From positions 1 to 60,127 of the forward strand of contig NZ_LUKZ01000006.1 of the NCBI RefSeq assembly GCF_001633105.1: a stretch of 60,127 nt of DNA, in the 5' to 3' direction. The stretch is from Acidovorax sp. GW101-3H11 (lineage in GTDB: Bacteria > Pseudomonadota > Gammaproteobacteria > Burkholderiales > Burkholderiaceae_C). Below are positions 9,383 to 18,060 of the stretch, in pieces. Positions within the stretch are counted from its first letter, which is position 1; the number at the start of each line of letters is the position of its first letter. The notes beneath the pieces were generated by a model, which saw only the letters and a list, made by a program, of their open reading frames with translations, did not search any database and was not told where the DNA came from. The position numbers and the translations under genes are program-made.

Positions 9383-9489
9383 CGAGGCGTGAAAACGCGG
9401 GAGAAGGCGCGATGTTTGGCGCAGGCCCGCAGTGGGCTATTTGGCGCTGAGCCACCACAGCCGCGCCAACCGTCGCACAATGCGCAGAC

Positions 9490-11247
9490 ATGCCGCCATT
9501 GCCGTCCCACGAAAGCACGCGCAGCGTTGCGCCCCCGCCCTCCCCTGATGCCCCGGACCTGAGCCCGGGCGCCCCGCCGCAAAGCGATGCGGCTGCAGAC
9601 CGTGCCGCCCGAGCGGATCTGGCGCATGGCACGGAAGAGTCCGTCGCCGCCCAGTTGGGGGACAGCGCAGCGCTGAACCAGGCGGCTTCGCTCTCACCGT
9701 TTGCGCCCTTGTCGGTGCCCGTGTTCCGCATGCTCTGGCTCACCTGGGTGGCGGCCAACACCTGCATGTGGATGAACGACGTGGCGGCCGCCTGGCTCAT
9801 GACCACGCTCACCACCTCGCCCGTGCTGGTGGCGCTGGTGCAGACCGCTTCCACGCTGCCGGTGTTCCTGCTCGGCTTGCCCAGCGGCGCGCTGGCCGAC
9901 ATCCTGGACCGGCGCCGCTACTTCATCGCCACACAGTTCTGGGTGGCGGCCGTGGCGCTGGTGCTGTGTGTGGCCATCCTGGCCGGAGGCATGACGGCGC
10001 CGCTGCTGCTGGCGCTGACCTTTGCCAACGGCATTGGCCTGGCCATGCGCTGGCCGGTGTTTGCTGCCATCGTGCCCGAGCTGGTGAGCCGCCCGCAGCT
10101 GCCCGCCGCGCTGGCGCTCAACGGCGTGGCCATGAACGCCTCGCGCATCATTGGCCCGCTGCTGGCGGGCGCCATCATCGCCAGCGCGGGCAGCGCCTGG
10201 GTGTTTGTGCTCAACGCCGTGCTGTCCATCATTTCGGGCTTCACCATCATGCGCTGGAAGCGGGTGCACACGCCCAGCCCGCTGGGCCGCGAAAAGCTGC
10301 CCAGCGCCATGCGCGTGGGCCTGCAGTTTGTGCGCCAGTCGCCGCGCATGCGGGCCGTGCTGTGGCGCATCTCCATCTTCTTTCTGCACGCCACCGCGCT
10401 GCTGGCCCTGCTGCCGCTGCTGGCCAAGGGGCTCGAAGGCGGCGGCGCGGGCACCTTCACGCTGCTGCTGGCCAGCATGGGCGCGGGCGCCATCACGGCG
10501 GCGATGTTTCTGCCGCGCCTGCGCCAGGCCATGGCGCGCGATGTGCTGGTGATCCGCGGCACGGCGCTGCAGGCCGCCGCCACAGGCGTGATGGCCGTGG
10601 CACCCAATGTGTACGTGGCCGTGCCCGCAATGTTCGTGGCGGGCATGGCGTGGATCACCACGGCCAACTCGCTGTCGGTGTCGGCCCAGCTCGCGCTGCC
10701 CAACTGGGTGCGCGCGCGTGGCATGTCGATCTACCAGATGTCCATCATGGGCGCCACCGCGCTGGGCGCCGCCGTGTGGGGCCAGGTGGCCACGGTCACC
10801 GACGTGCATGTGAGCCTGGGCATTGCCGCCGCCACCGGCGTGGTGGCCATGTGGGTGGTGCAGCGCCTGGTGGCCGACCGCAGCATGGAGGAAGACCTGA
10901 GCCCCTCGCGCGCCTTCAAGGCGCCCGTGGCCGACACACCGCCCGGATCGGGGCACCTGGTGGTCACCATCGAATACTTCATCGACCCCGCCCGCGCCGC
11001 CGAATTCCGCGCCGTGATGCAGGAAAGCCGCCGCAGCCGCCTGCGCCAGGGCGCCCTGGGCTGGCAGCTGCTGCACGACATCAGCCAGCCCGCGCGCTAC
11101 GTGGAGCGCATCGAGGACGAGTCGTGGACGGAGCACCTGCGGCGGTTCGACCGCGTGACCGCCTCGGACGTGGCGCTGCGCGACCGCAAGCTGGCCTTCC
11201 ATGTGGGCGATGCGCCGCCGCGCGTGACGCGGTGGACGGTGGAATAG
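9490..11247 (+). CDS. MFS transporter of the EntS-like class with a C-terminal soluble domain
   Basis: The 585-residue protein has a low-complexity acidic/proline N-terminus (about 1-70). A major-facilitator core of about 11-12 helices (70-465) follows, with the signature GLPSGALADILDRRRY between helices 2 and 3. A C-terminal cytoplasmic domain of about 100 residues (TIEYFIDPARAAEFRAV onward) resembles the small monooxygenase/NIPSNAP-like ferredoxin fold often fused to this transporter class. Members export siderophores or drugs; the substrate here cannot be deduced. No operon partner is evident: 107 bp separate it from the DUF3999 gene. Confidence 0.85.
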   Translation: MPPLPSHESTRSVAPPPSPDAPDLSPGAPPQSDAAADRAARADLAHGTEESVAAQLGDSAALNQAASLSPFAPLSVPVFRMLWLTWVAANTCMWMNDVAAAWLMTTLTTSPVLVALVQTASTLPVFLLGLPSGALADILDRRRYFIATQFWVAAVALVLCVAILAGGMTAPLLLALTFANGIGLAMRWPVFAAIVPELVSRPQLPAALALNGVAMNASRIIGPLLAGAIIASAGSAWVFVLNAVLSIISGFTIMRWKRVHTPSPLGREKLPSAMRVGLQFVRQSPRMRAVLWRISIFFLHATALLALLPLLAKGLEGGGAGTFTLLLASMGAGAITAAMFLPRLRQAMARDVLVIRGTALQAAATGVMAVAPNVYVAVPAMFVAGMAWITTANSLSVSAQLALPNWVRARGMSIYQMSIMGATALGAAVWGQVATVTDVHVSLGIAAATGVVAMWVVQRLVADRSMEEDLSPSRAFKAPVADTPPGSGHLVVTIEYFIDPARAAEFRAVMQESRRSRLRQGALGWQLLHDISQPARYVERIEDESWTEHLRRFDRVTASDVALRDRKLAFHVGDAPPRVTRWTVE

Positions 11248-11338
11248 GCGCCTGCGTGTGGGGTGCCTCCCCGGCTTCGCCTACCATGGCGGCCTTCCCA
11301 GCCTGACCGCGTGCCCCTGGCGGGCCCGCCCTTTCCGC

Positions 11339-11782
11339 ATGCCGAGCTATTTGCGTTCTGCCCTCTGGGCCCTGGCCCTTGGGGCCCCTGCCATCCACGC
11401 TGCCGCCGCCGACCCCGCCCTGCTCGGCTGCTGGCGCGCCACCAAGATCGTGCTGCACACGCCCGATGGCGAAAAAGCCGAAGACAGCTCGGGCCGCTGC
11501 ACGTTGCAGTTCAAGGACGACCAGTTCGACTCCGTCTGCAAGACCACCAGCGGCGTGTCCACCACCACCTACCGCTACCTGGTGGTGCGGCCCCAGGTGT
11601 ATGCGGCCACCATGGCCAGCAGCAGTTTTCGCACCGAGATGGTGGGCTCGACGCGCGAGTACGAATACCGCATCGACGGCGACCGGCTGCGCACCGTGAC
11701 CGTGCCCCCGGCCATGGCGTTTGCGGCGGCGGCTGCGCCCCCCCGCGTGGAGACCGAGGCGGCCCGGATGACCTGCCCGTAA
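11339..11782 (+). CDS. Hypothetical secreted protein
   Basis: The 147-residue protein begins with a clear signal peptide (LRSALWALALGAPAIHAAAA). The mature part has three cysteines (LLGCWRA, SSGRCTLQF, DSVCKT) plus one at the very end (MTCP), suggesting disulfides in the periplasm. The LLGCWR opening is reminiscent of small lipocalin-like domains, but I do not recognise a family. ATG 11339 is preferred to an upstream start at 11258, which would bury the signal peptide. The gene ends just before a repeat copy. Confidence 0.7.
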   Translation: MPSYLRSALWALALGAPAIHAAAADPALLGCWRATKIVLHTPDGEKAEDSSGRCTLQFKDDQFDSVCKTTSGVSTTTYRYLVVRPQVYAATMASSSFRTEMVGSTREYEYRIDGDRLRTVTVPPAMAFAAAAAPPRVETEAARMTCP

Positions 11783-11791
11783 AGGGTATAG

Positions 11792-11852
11792 ATCGCTCCT
11801 GTTTTGATAGCTAATAAGGTAATACCAACAGGCGGTAGCGGCCAAAAAAGCC
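11792..11852 (+). repeat. Dispersed AT-rich repeat, copy 3 (forward)
   Basis: A divergent copy with TTTTGATAGCTA near its start and GCGGCCAAAAAAGCC at its end. It lies between the converging secreted-protein gene and the DUF2868 gene, 5 bp beyond the stop of the latter. With copy 4 it brackets the DUF2868 gene in direct orientation. Confidence 0.6.
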
Positions 11853-11857
11853 AATAG

Positions 11858-13903
11858 TCAACCCACCAGTGGGCCTGCGGGGGCGGCGCCAGCCCCCTCT
11901 GCCGCACCACTGCGCAGCAGGATCCCCATCAGCACCGTGCGCAACAGCGGCGCCAGGGCCGCAGGGTCGGCGCCGTCCTGCAGCGCGGCAGTCAGCGCAG
12001 CGCCATGGGCGGCCACCGTGCCGGTGACCTCGGCGTGCCAGCGCGCGGCCCAGGGGTGGGCAGCGTCCGGGGGCATGCGCTGCTGGTGGGCGACGGCGAG
12101 GTAGTGGCTGCAGGCCGCTTCGGCGGCGTGTTGCAGCAGGTCCTGCCGCCCTGCGTCCTTCTTTTGCAGCGATCGCACCACCCAGGCCGTGGTGCCGCCC
12201 AGCAGCGCGCCCAGGGCCGTGCCTGCGCCCAGGGTCAGGCCGCCCGTGCCCAGGTCGATCAGCGCGCCCGCCTTGGCACCGGCGGCAGCGCCCGCAGCGG
12301 CCCCGGCCGAGGTGCCCAGGGCCAGGGCTGTGCCGTCGATGCGGCGCGGCGCGGGCAGCGGTGGGGCCAACTGCGCCGACGGCATGGCAGGCGCGGCGGG
12401 CTCGCCATGCAGGGCGCGCAGCGTGGCGTCCAGCACGCGCACCTGGTCTGCGTACTGCGCAGCGGCGGCATCTGGCGGCAGGCGGGTGAGTGCGGCGCAG
12501 GCGCGCAGGTGCTGCGCCAGCGCTTGCAGGGCCTGGCCAAAACGCTGCTCGTTGCGTTCCACCCAGGCGGCGCGCAGGCGGGCCAGGGCATGGTGCTGGG
12601 CGGGCAAGGCAGTGCTGAGCCGGTCGAACAGCGTGGGCTCCAGCACCCAGCTGGCGCCAAAGTCTTCCCAGCGCAGCGCCATGCGGGGGGCGGCCTGCCA
12701 GGCGGGCGGGATGGGGTCGGTGGTCCAGGCCAGCACAGCATCCACGGGCTGGTCGGTGTGCCCGGTGTGGTCGGTAAACCGCAGGTGGTCGCCTTCCGGG
12801 GTCTGCAGGCGGGCGCCCAGCAGCACCTGGGCTTGTGCCTGCGGGCCGCGCAGGCCGATCACCAGGTCGCCCGGCAGGCTGGCGCGCAGCGTGTCGAAGG
12901 CGGGGCCTTGCGGGTCGATGTGGCCCTGCCACCGGTGTTCGCGCCAGCGCGCCCAGGCGGCCAGGGCCAGGCGCGGCAGCACCACGGCCAGCAGCAGCAG
13001 GCCCACGTACATGCCGACCCAGCGGCTGCCAGCGGCACCGCCCATGCCTGCCGCGCCACTTTCGCCCGCAAAGTTCTGCGTGGCCGCGATCTCCTGCAGC
13101 GTGAAGGGCGCCAGGCCCAGCAGCAGGGTCAGCGGCGCAAACAGCACCGAGACGATGGCGTGCACCTGCGTGGCGTCGAGAAAGGTGCTCTCCCAGCCAA
13201 ACTGGTAGCGCACCACCAGCCCGCGCAGCAGCAGCGACAGCGCAATGCCCGCGCCCCAGGCGGCGGCGCACAGGTGCAGCACCCGCGCGGCACGCTGCTG
13301 CAGCAGGTCGGTCGCATGGGCCCACCAGCGCTGGTGAAAGTCGGCCGCAATGCGCGCGGCCAGCCCGCGCCCCCGCTCGGCACGGCCGAAGGGATGGTGG
13401 AGGGGGCGCAGCGCCTGCTGCAGCCAGGCACCGGGCGCCTGGGGCGGTCGCATGGCGCGCCAGGCGATCAGCAGGTAGACGGCGAGGTTCCAGGCCAGCA
13501 CGGTGAGCAGCGGGGGCGAGAGCAGGTCCACCCGGTGCGCGTTGCTGATGCGGTCGATGGCCAGGCCCAGCAGCAGCGCGGCCAGCGGCAGGCCACGCGC
13601 CACCCAGGGCCCCAGCCCGCCTGCGCCGGGCCGCTGGGTATGTGGAGCGTGTGGGGCATGTGGGGCGTGCAGTGCGGCCACGGTGCTGTCGCGGCCGCTG
13701 GCGTGGTTGGCGATGGTGGTGGCGCGCTCCAGCATCACCTCGGCCACCCCCACGCGGGGCAGCCCGCGCGCCCGGGCAGCGGCCACGGCGCTGCGCGTGG
13801 CGTCCTGCAGCTCCACCGCGCTGACCAGGGTGTGCCGGGTGTCGGCCTGCTCGATGGCCTGGGCCAGCAGCAGGGTGCGCAGCTGGGGCTCGGTCACGCG
13901 CAT
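11858..13903 (-). CDS. DUF2868 membrane protein with a glycine-zipper C-terminal extension
   Basis: The 681-residue protein starts with a helical soluble part (RVTEPQLRTLLLAQAIEQAD, the DUF2868 hallmark). Hydrophobic segments near 100-150 and 210-350 follow. After about residue 400 comes an extension that ends in a glycine/alanine-rich hairpin (about 560-610, GAAAGAAAGAKAGALID). From memory, DUF2868 genes usually sit beside a GTPase of the DUF3482 family whose C-terminus carries a very similar glycine-rich stretch. No such GTPase, and no P-loop, is present here. The extension may therefore be the remnant of that partner fused after loss of its GTPase domain; this is inference. It is bracketed by two repeat copies. 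Confidence 0.75.
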   Translation of the reverse strand: MRVTEPQLRTLLLAQAIEQADTRHTLVSAVELQDATRSAVAAARARGLPRVGVAEVMLERATTIANHASGRDSTVAALHAPHAPHAPHTQRPGAGGLGPWVARGLPLAALLLGLAIDRISNAHRVDLLSPPLLTVLAWNLAVYLLIAWRAMRPPQAPGAWLQQALRPLHHPFGRAERGRGLAARIAADFHQRWWAHATDLLQQRAARVLHLCAAAWGAGIALSLLLRGLVVRYQFGWESTFLDATQVHAIVSVLFAPLTLLLGLAPFTLQEIAATQNFAGESGAAGMGGAAGSRWVGMYVGLLLLAVVLPRLALAAWARWREHRWQGHIDPQGPAFDTLRASLPGDLVIGLRGPQAQAQVLLGARLQTPEGDHLRFTDHTGHTDQPVDAVLAWTTDPIPPAWQAAPRMALRWEDFGASWVLEPTLFDRLSTALPAQHHALARLRAAWVERNEQRFGQALQALAQHLRACAALTRLPPDAAAAQYADQVRVLDATLRALHGEPAAPAMPSAQLAPPLPAPRRIDGTALALGTSAGAAAGAAAGAKAGALIDLGTGGLTLGAGTALGALLGGTTAWVVRSLQKKDAGRQDLLQHAAEAACSHYLAVAHQQRMPPDAAHPWAARWHAEVTGTVAAHGAALTAALQDGADPAALAPLLRTVLMGILLRSGAAEGAGAAPAGPLVG
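13640..13675. repeat. Four tandem 9-bp units inside the DUF2868 gene
   Basis: Units of the form RTGTGGRGC occur four times in a row, the last degenerate. On the coding (minus) strand they give an Ala-Pro-His repeat (HAPHAPHAPHTQ) in the linker between the N-terminal soluble part and the first membrane helix. The length is likely to vary between strains. Confidence 0.7.
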
Positions 13904-13914
13904 GGATGCTCCTG

Positions 13915-13967
13915 ATTCAATAGCTATCAGCGCATGATGGTCGCGCGCAGAAGGGCATTTTGAGCCC
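13915..13967 (+). repeat. Dispersed AT-rich repeat, copy 4 (forward)
   Basis: A copy with ATAGCTATCAGCGC, then GTCGCGCGC, then GGCATTTTGAGCCC. It fills the gap between the DUF2868 start (13903) and the mltA stop (13967), so it is both the 5' leader of the first gene and the 3' end of the second. The mltA stop codon abuts or falls at its edge. Confidence 0.7.
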
Positions 13968-15124
13968 TATTTGGGCCACAGCGCCCACAGCCGCAGGTTC
14001 TGCTTGAGGCGCCCGGCAATGTCGCCCGCCTCGGGGCCCCAGCCGGTGAAGTAGTCGGCGCGCACCGCGCCCAGGATGGCGCTGCCCGTGTCCTGCGCCA
14101 GCACCATGCGGCTGAGCTGCACCTGCGGGCCGCTGGAGGCCAGCCACACCGGCGTGCCGTAGGGGATGCTCTGGCGGTCCACCGCAATCGAGCGGCCGGG
14201 GGTGAGCGGCACGCCCTGCGCGCCCTTGGGGCCAAAGCTGGCGTCCATGCCCACCAGGGGTTCCTCCTTGAAGAACACGTAGCGCGGGTTGGTCCACATC
14301 AGCTCGTTGGTGCGCTGGGGGTTGGCCGCCAGCCAGGCGCGGATGCCGGGCCAGGTGGCGTCGCGGGTGTAGCCCTGGTCCAGCAGCCAGCGGCCGATGC
14401 TCTGGTAGGGCTGGTCGTTGGTGCCCGCGTAGGCCACGCGCACGGTGGTGGTGCTGCCGTCGGCCTCGGTGATGCGCAGGCGGCCCGAGCCCTGGATGTG
14501 CAGCACCATGGATTCCACCGGGTCGCGCAGCCAGGCGATGGCGCGGCCCGCGAGCGCGGCCTGGGCTTCGGGCAGGGTCTCGATCTGCTGGCGCGTGTAC
14601 CAGGGCTTGCGCGTGCCAAAACCGGCGGGCAGGCGGTAGACGGGCACGGTGAAGCCGTTGCCGGGCTGGCGCGCGGCGTCCATCATGGGTTCGTAGTAGG
14701 CGGTGAGCAGGCCCTCGGCATTGCCGTCGGTGGCTTCAACGCGGTAGGGCTGCAGGCGCGCGATGAGCCAGGCGCGCTGTTCGTCGGCGGTGGCAATGCT
14801 GAGCTGGCGCACGTCGCTGCACAGCGCGGTGAAGGGCGGCACGGGCCGCTCGCAGCTCTTGATCCAGGCGTTCCAGGCTTCGTGCAGGGCGTCGTCGCCA
14901 AAGCCCGGCAGCTCGGCCCAGCGCACGGGCACCCAGCGGCTTTTGGGCTGCGCCAGCGGCGGCGGCAGCGGGCCGGTGTCGCCGGGCAGCACCACGGTGC
15001 TGGCGGGCGGCGGGGGCGGGATGGCCCCGGGGCGGGAGGGGCTTGGGGCGGGCGGCGTGGAGCAGGCGGCCAGCGTTCCTACAATCAGCGCCGTCACAAC
15101 AAGGCGCAGGGGGTTCAAGGTCAT
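13967..15124 (-). CDS. mltA: Membrane-bound lytic murein transglycosylase A
   Basis: The 385-residue lipoprotein cleaves the glycan strands of peptidoglycan to 1,6-anhydromuropeptides, acting from the inner face of the outer membrane. The signal peptide ends in a lipobox (LAAC near residue 20). MltA hallmarks follow: YYEPMMDA near 150, the 3D domain with DRQSIPYGTPVWL, and LAQDTGSAILG with the catalytic aspartate near the C-terminus. I chose ATG 15124, which places the signal peptide at the N-terminus; an upstream in-frame start at 15205 adds a non-signal tail. No strong ribosome site is visible. Its start codon overlaps, on the opposite strand, that of a small membrane peptide gene. Confidence 0.92.
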   Translation of the reverse strand: MTLNPLRLVVTALIVGTLAACSTPPAPSPSRPGAIPPPPPASTVVLPGDTGPLPPPLAQPKSRWVPVRWAELPGFGDDALHEAWNAWIKSCERPVPPFTALCSDVRQLSIATADEQRAWLIARLQPYRVEATDGNAEGLLTAYYEPMMDAARQPGNGFTVPVYRLPAGFGTRKPWYTRQQIETLPEAQAALAGRAIAWLRDPVESMVLHIQGSGRLRITEADGSTTTVRVAYAGTNDQPYQSIGRWLLDQGYTRDATWPGIRAWLAANPQRTNELMWTNPRYVFFKEEPLVGMDASFGPKGAQGVPLTPGRSIAVDRQSIPYGTPVWLASSGPQVQLSRMVLAQDTGSAILGAVRADYFTGWGPEAGDIAGRLKQNLRLWALWPK

Positions 15125-15251
15125 GGGGCTGATTTTGCTTGAAGCGCTGCTGGCGCTGGTGCTGCTGGTGGCCATCGTCTGGTGGACCATGTTTTCGGGC
15201 CGCAAGAAGGGCGAGCTGCCGAGCGACGATGCCGATCAGCCACCCCAGTAA
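15123..15251 (+). CDS. Small single-span membrane protein (42 residues), hypothetical
   Basis: The reading frame MGLILLEALLALVLLVAIV, then WWTMFSGRKKGELPSDDADQ, ends at TAA 15249-15251. It predicts one N-terminal transmembrane helix, a basic stop-transfer patch (GRKK) and a short acidic proline-rich tail, a typical layout of bacterial small membrane proteins. AGGGGG stands about 10 bp before the ATG. The ATG overlaps the divergent mltA ATG within the four bases CATG. It is supported by composition and ribosome site only; I know no homologue. Confidence 0.55.
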   Translation: MGLILLEALLALVLLVAIVWWTMFSGRKKGELPSDDADQPPQ

Positions 15252-15256
15252 CTCAT

Positions 15257-15311
15257 TTATTTATAGCTACAAAGCGCCACTGGATGCGCGCAAACGGCCT
15301 GAAAAGCTCTG
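15257..15311 (+). repeat. Dispersed AT-rich repeat, copy 5 (forward)
   Basis: Shows TATAGCTACAAAGCGCC, GGATGCGCGC and GGCCTGAAAAG in the family order. It lies just beyond the stop of the 42-residue protein and before the 3' end of the response-regulator gene. With copy 4 it brackets mltA in direct orientation. Confidence 0.65.
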
Positions 15312-15337
15312 AATCCGCAGTCCAGGGCCGATGAAAG

Positions 15338-15967
15338 TCACCCCGCCCCGCGCAGCAGGTTGGCCAGCTCCACGGCCGACTTGACCTGCATCTTGTCGAA
15401 CACGCGCGAGCGGTGCACCTCCACCGTGCGCACGCTGATGTCGAGCTGGTCGGCGATCAGCTTGTTGGGCAGGCCTGCCACCACCAGGTCCATCACATCG
15501 CGTTCGCGGTCGGTCAGCTCGGCCAGCCGCACCTGCAGGCCACTGCGCGCGCGCAACTGGCTGAGGCGTTCGGTGGACTGGGCCAGCGCCTGTTCGATGC
15601 GGTCCACCAGCGCGTTGTCGGAGAAGGGTTTTTCGCAGAAGTCGAACGCGCCGCGCTTGACGGTGTCCACCGCCGTGGGCACGTCGGCATGGCCGGTGAG
15701 AAAAATCACCGGCATGGTGGTCAGGTCGCCGCGTGCGGCCAGCAGGTCGAACAGCGCCAGCCCGCTCATGCCGGGCATGCGCACGTCCAGCAGCAGGCAG
15801 CAAGGCTGGCGCTGGGCCGGGCGGCTTTGCAGCATGGCGTCTAAGGCTTCGGCGCTGTCGTAGGACTCGCTGGGCAGCCTGCGCGAGCGCAGCAGCCAGG
15901 CCAGGGCTTCGCGCACGCTGGCATCGTCGTCCACGATGTACACGGTGGCGTTGGTGATGGGTTCCAT
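15338..15967 (-). CDS. FixJ-type two-component response regulator
   Basis: The 209-residue protein has an N-terminal receiver domain with the acidic pocket D13-D15, phosphoacceptor D61 (LLLDVRMPGMSG), T91 and K113 (CEKPF). A C-terminal LuxR-type helix-turn-helix follows (about 145-205, LTDRERDVMDLVVAGLPNK). The layout matches FixJ/TtrR/NodW regulators. Its ATG overlaps the stop of the upstream sensor kinase (TGATG), so the pair is translationally coupled and cognate. It is the last gene of the yhdP-amidase-kinase-regulator unit. The signal and target genes cannot be read from the sequence. Confidence 0.93.
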   Translation of the reverse strand: MEPITNATVYIVDDDASVREALAWLLRSRRLPSESYDSAEALDAMLQSRPAQRQPCCLLLDVRMPGMSGLALFDLLAARGDLTTMPVIFLTGHADVPTAVDTVKRGAFDFCEKPFSDNALVDRIEQALAQSTERLSQLRARSGLQVRLAELTDRERDVMDLVVAGLPNKLIADQLDISVRTVEVHRSRVFDKMQVKSAVELANLLRGAG

Positions 15968-18060
15968 CAGGGTCTTGAATCAGGTTGGGACGCAGGCAGC
16001 GTAAAAGTGAACACCGTACCACGGGGCTCATTCGGCGCGAACCCGAGAAAACCGCCGTGCTGCTCGATCACCGTGCGGCACATGCTCAGGCCCAGGCCCA
16101 TGCCCTCGGGGCGGGTGGTGAAGAAGGGGGTGAAGAGTTTGGCGGCCACCTCGGGCGGGATGCCGGTGCCCTGGTCGGTCACGACGAACTCGACCCAGCC
16201 GCTGTGCTGGCTGGAGGCCGCGTGCCGCACCCGGATGTCGAGCACGCGGCTGCGCACGGCGGGGTCGTCCATGGCCTGCATGGCGTTGCGCGCCAGGTTC
16301 AGCAGCACCTGCTCGACCATGGTGCGGTCGCACAGGGTGGGGGGCAGGCCGGGCTCCACGGTGGTGTGCACGCGCACGCCCAGTTTGCGCGCCTGCAGGC
16401 TCACCAGGGGCAGGATGGCGTCGAGCAGCTGTTGCGCGTGCACCGCCTCGCGCGCCTGGTCGCGGCGGCGCACAAAGTCGTGCACGCTCTTGATCACGCG
16501 GCCCGCGCGTTCGGCCTGGCGCGCAATCTGGCGCATGGCCATGCGCACGTCATCGAGCGCATCGGGGGTGGGCGGGGCGGCGCTGGTGTCCGGGGGGACA
16601 GACGCGGATGTCGGGGCGGGCGTGGCCTGCTGCTCCAGCAGGTTCAGCGAGCCGTTGGCGTAGCTGGAGATGGCGGCCAGCGGCTGGTTCAGCTCGTGGC
16701 TGAGCAGCGAGGCCATCTCGCCCACCGTGGCCAGACGGGCGGTGGCCTGCAGCCGCTCTTGCGAGGCGCGCGAGAGTTCCTCGACGCGGCGCTGCTCGCT
16801 GATGTCCAGGAAGGCGCTCATCCAGCCGGTGTGCTGCCCCTGGGCGTTGATCAGCGGCGCCTCGATGATGAGCACCGGAAAGCGCGTGCCGTCCTTGCGC
16901 ATGAATTCGGACTCGAAGCCCTCGCGCGGCGGCATGGTGCCCGCAAAGCGGATGGCCTGGCGCTGCTGGTATTCCTCCACGCGCTCGGGTGGCCAGTACG
17001 GCGCCGACATGCTCAGGCCCAGCAGCTCCTGCGGCGCGAAGCCCACCATCTCGCAAAAGGCCGGGTTCACATAGGTGATGCGGCCCTGCAGGTCGCGCGC
17101 GCGCAGGCCGGTGACGAGCGAGTCCTCCATGGCCTTGCGAAACGCCAGCGCGTCGGCCAGGTCGCGTTCGGCGCGCAGGCGGCGGCGGTTGTCGCGCACC
17201 AGCACCACCATCACCGTGACCAGCGCAATCGACATGGCCGTGACCAGCGCCGTGAGCACGTTGGGGAACACGCTGGGCGCCGTGTGCCAGCCGTCCATGC
17301 GCAGCACCAGGGTGGCGCCGGGCAGGTCCAGCAGGTGCTGGGCGGTGAACATGCGCGAGCCCCGGCGGGCTGCGCCCATCACGGCCAGGCGCGTGCCGTC
17401 GGGCTCGGTGAACGAGGCCTCCTGGCTGCGCGTGAGGTTGTGCGCCACCAGGTTCAGCAGGATGTCCTGCAGCCCGTAGGTGGCCACCAGGAAGCCGGTG
17501 GTGCGCCCGCCAGCAGTCAGGGGCACACACAGCTCCATCATCTCGGAGCCCAGGCCGTCGCCGTGTGGCTGGAAGTAGCTGGTGGAATACGCGGGGCTGC
17601 CCAGGCGCCGGGCGTTGGTGCAGGCGATGGTGAGGTCGGACTGGCTGCTGTCGCGCAGCCGCATGTCCCAGGCCACGGGGCGGTAGGGCGACTGCACGTG
17701 GGTGCGCAGCTTGAGGTGGGCGTCGCGCCACTCGATGCGCACCAGCTCGCGGCGGATGCGCAGAAGCTCCGAGGCTTCGACCTCCCAGGCCAGCTGGCCC
17801 GGCGCATCGGCGGGCAGGGCCTGCAGGCTCTGCAGGTTGTGTGTGAGGGCGGTGCGGATGTCCGACACCGCATCGGCCGCGTCGCGCTCCAGGCGCGTCT
17901 GCACCTGGCTGGCCTCGTAGCGCCCCGCCAGCCACACCATGGTGGCCAGCATCGACACCACCAGCAGCACCAGCGCCGTCCACAGCGACCAGCGGCGCCA
18001 CGCGCCGCGCCAGCGCTGCAGCAGGGTGCGGGGGGGGCGCGGGGCGCGGGGCTCGGTCAC
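15967..18060 (-). CDS. PAS-containing sensor histidine kinase
   Basis: The 697-residue protein has a first membrane helix at about 20-45 (WTALVLLVVSMLATMVWLAG) and a periplasmic sensing region of about 220 residues. A second helix near 275-300 is followed by a PAS domain (GRITYVNPAFCEMVGF), a HisKA box with the phosphorylated histidine (ASLLSHELNQPLAAI), and an ATPase domain with LLNLARNAMQAM and DQGTGIPPE. The resemblance is to FixL/DctB/TtrS-type kinases. The start is GTG 18060, overlapping the amidase stop as GTGA. An open frame extending upstream to 18405 only shadows the amidase gene. It is coupled to the FixJ-type regulator that follows. Confidence 0.9.
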   Translation of the reverse strand: MTEPRAPRPPRTLLQRWRGAWRRWSLWTALVLLVVSMLATMVWLAGRYEASQVQTRLERDAADAVSDIRTALTHNLQSLQALPADAPGQLAWEVEASELLRIRRELVRIEWRDAHLKLRTHVQSPYRPVAWDMRLRDSSQSDLTIACTNARRLGSPAYSTSYFQPHGDGLGSEMMELCVPLTAGGRTTGFLVATYGLQDILLNLVAHNLTRSQEASFTEPDGTRLAVMGAARRGSRMFTAQHLLDLPGATLVLRMDGWHTAPSVFPNVLTALVTAMSIALVTVMVVLVRDNRRRLRAERDLADALAFRKAMEDSLVTGLRARDLQGRITYVNPAFCEMVGFAPQELLGLSMSAPYWPPERVEEYQQRQAIRFAGTMPPREGFESEFMRKDGTRFPVLIIEAPLINAQGQHTGWMSAFLDISEQRRVEELSRASQERLQATARLATVGEMASLLSHELNQPLAAISSYANGSLNLLEQQATPAPTSASVPPDTSAAPPTPDALDDVRMAMRQIARQAERAGRVIKSVHDFVRRRDQAREAVHAQQLLDAILPLVSLQARKLGVRVHTTVEPGLPPTLCDRTMVEQVLLNLARNAMQAMDDPAVRSRVLDIRVRHAASSQHSGWVEFVVTDQGTGIPPEVAAKLFTPFFTTRPEGMGLGLSMCRTVIEQHGGFLGFAPNEPRGTVFTFTLPASQPDSRP

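Noticed and set aside
13640..13675. CRISPR-like short tandem repeats
   Set aside because: Only four 9-bp units without spacers, inside a coding sequence as an Ala-Pro-His linker.
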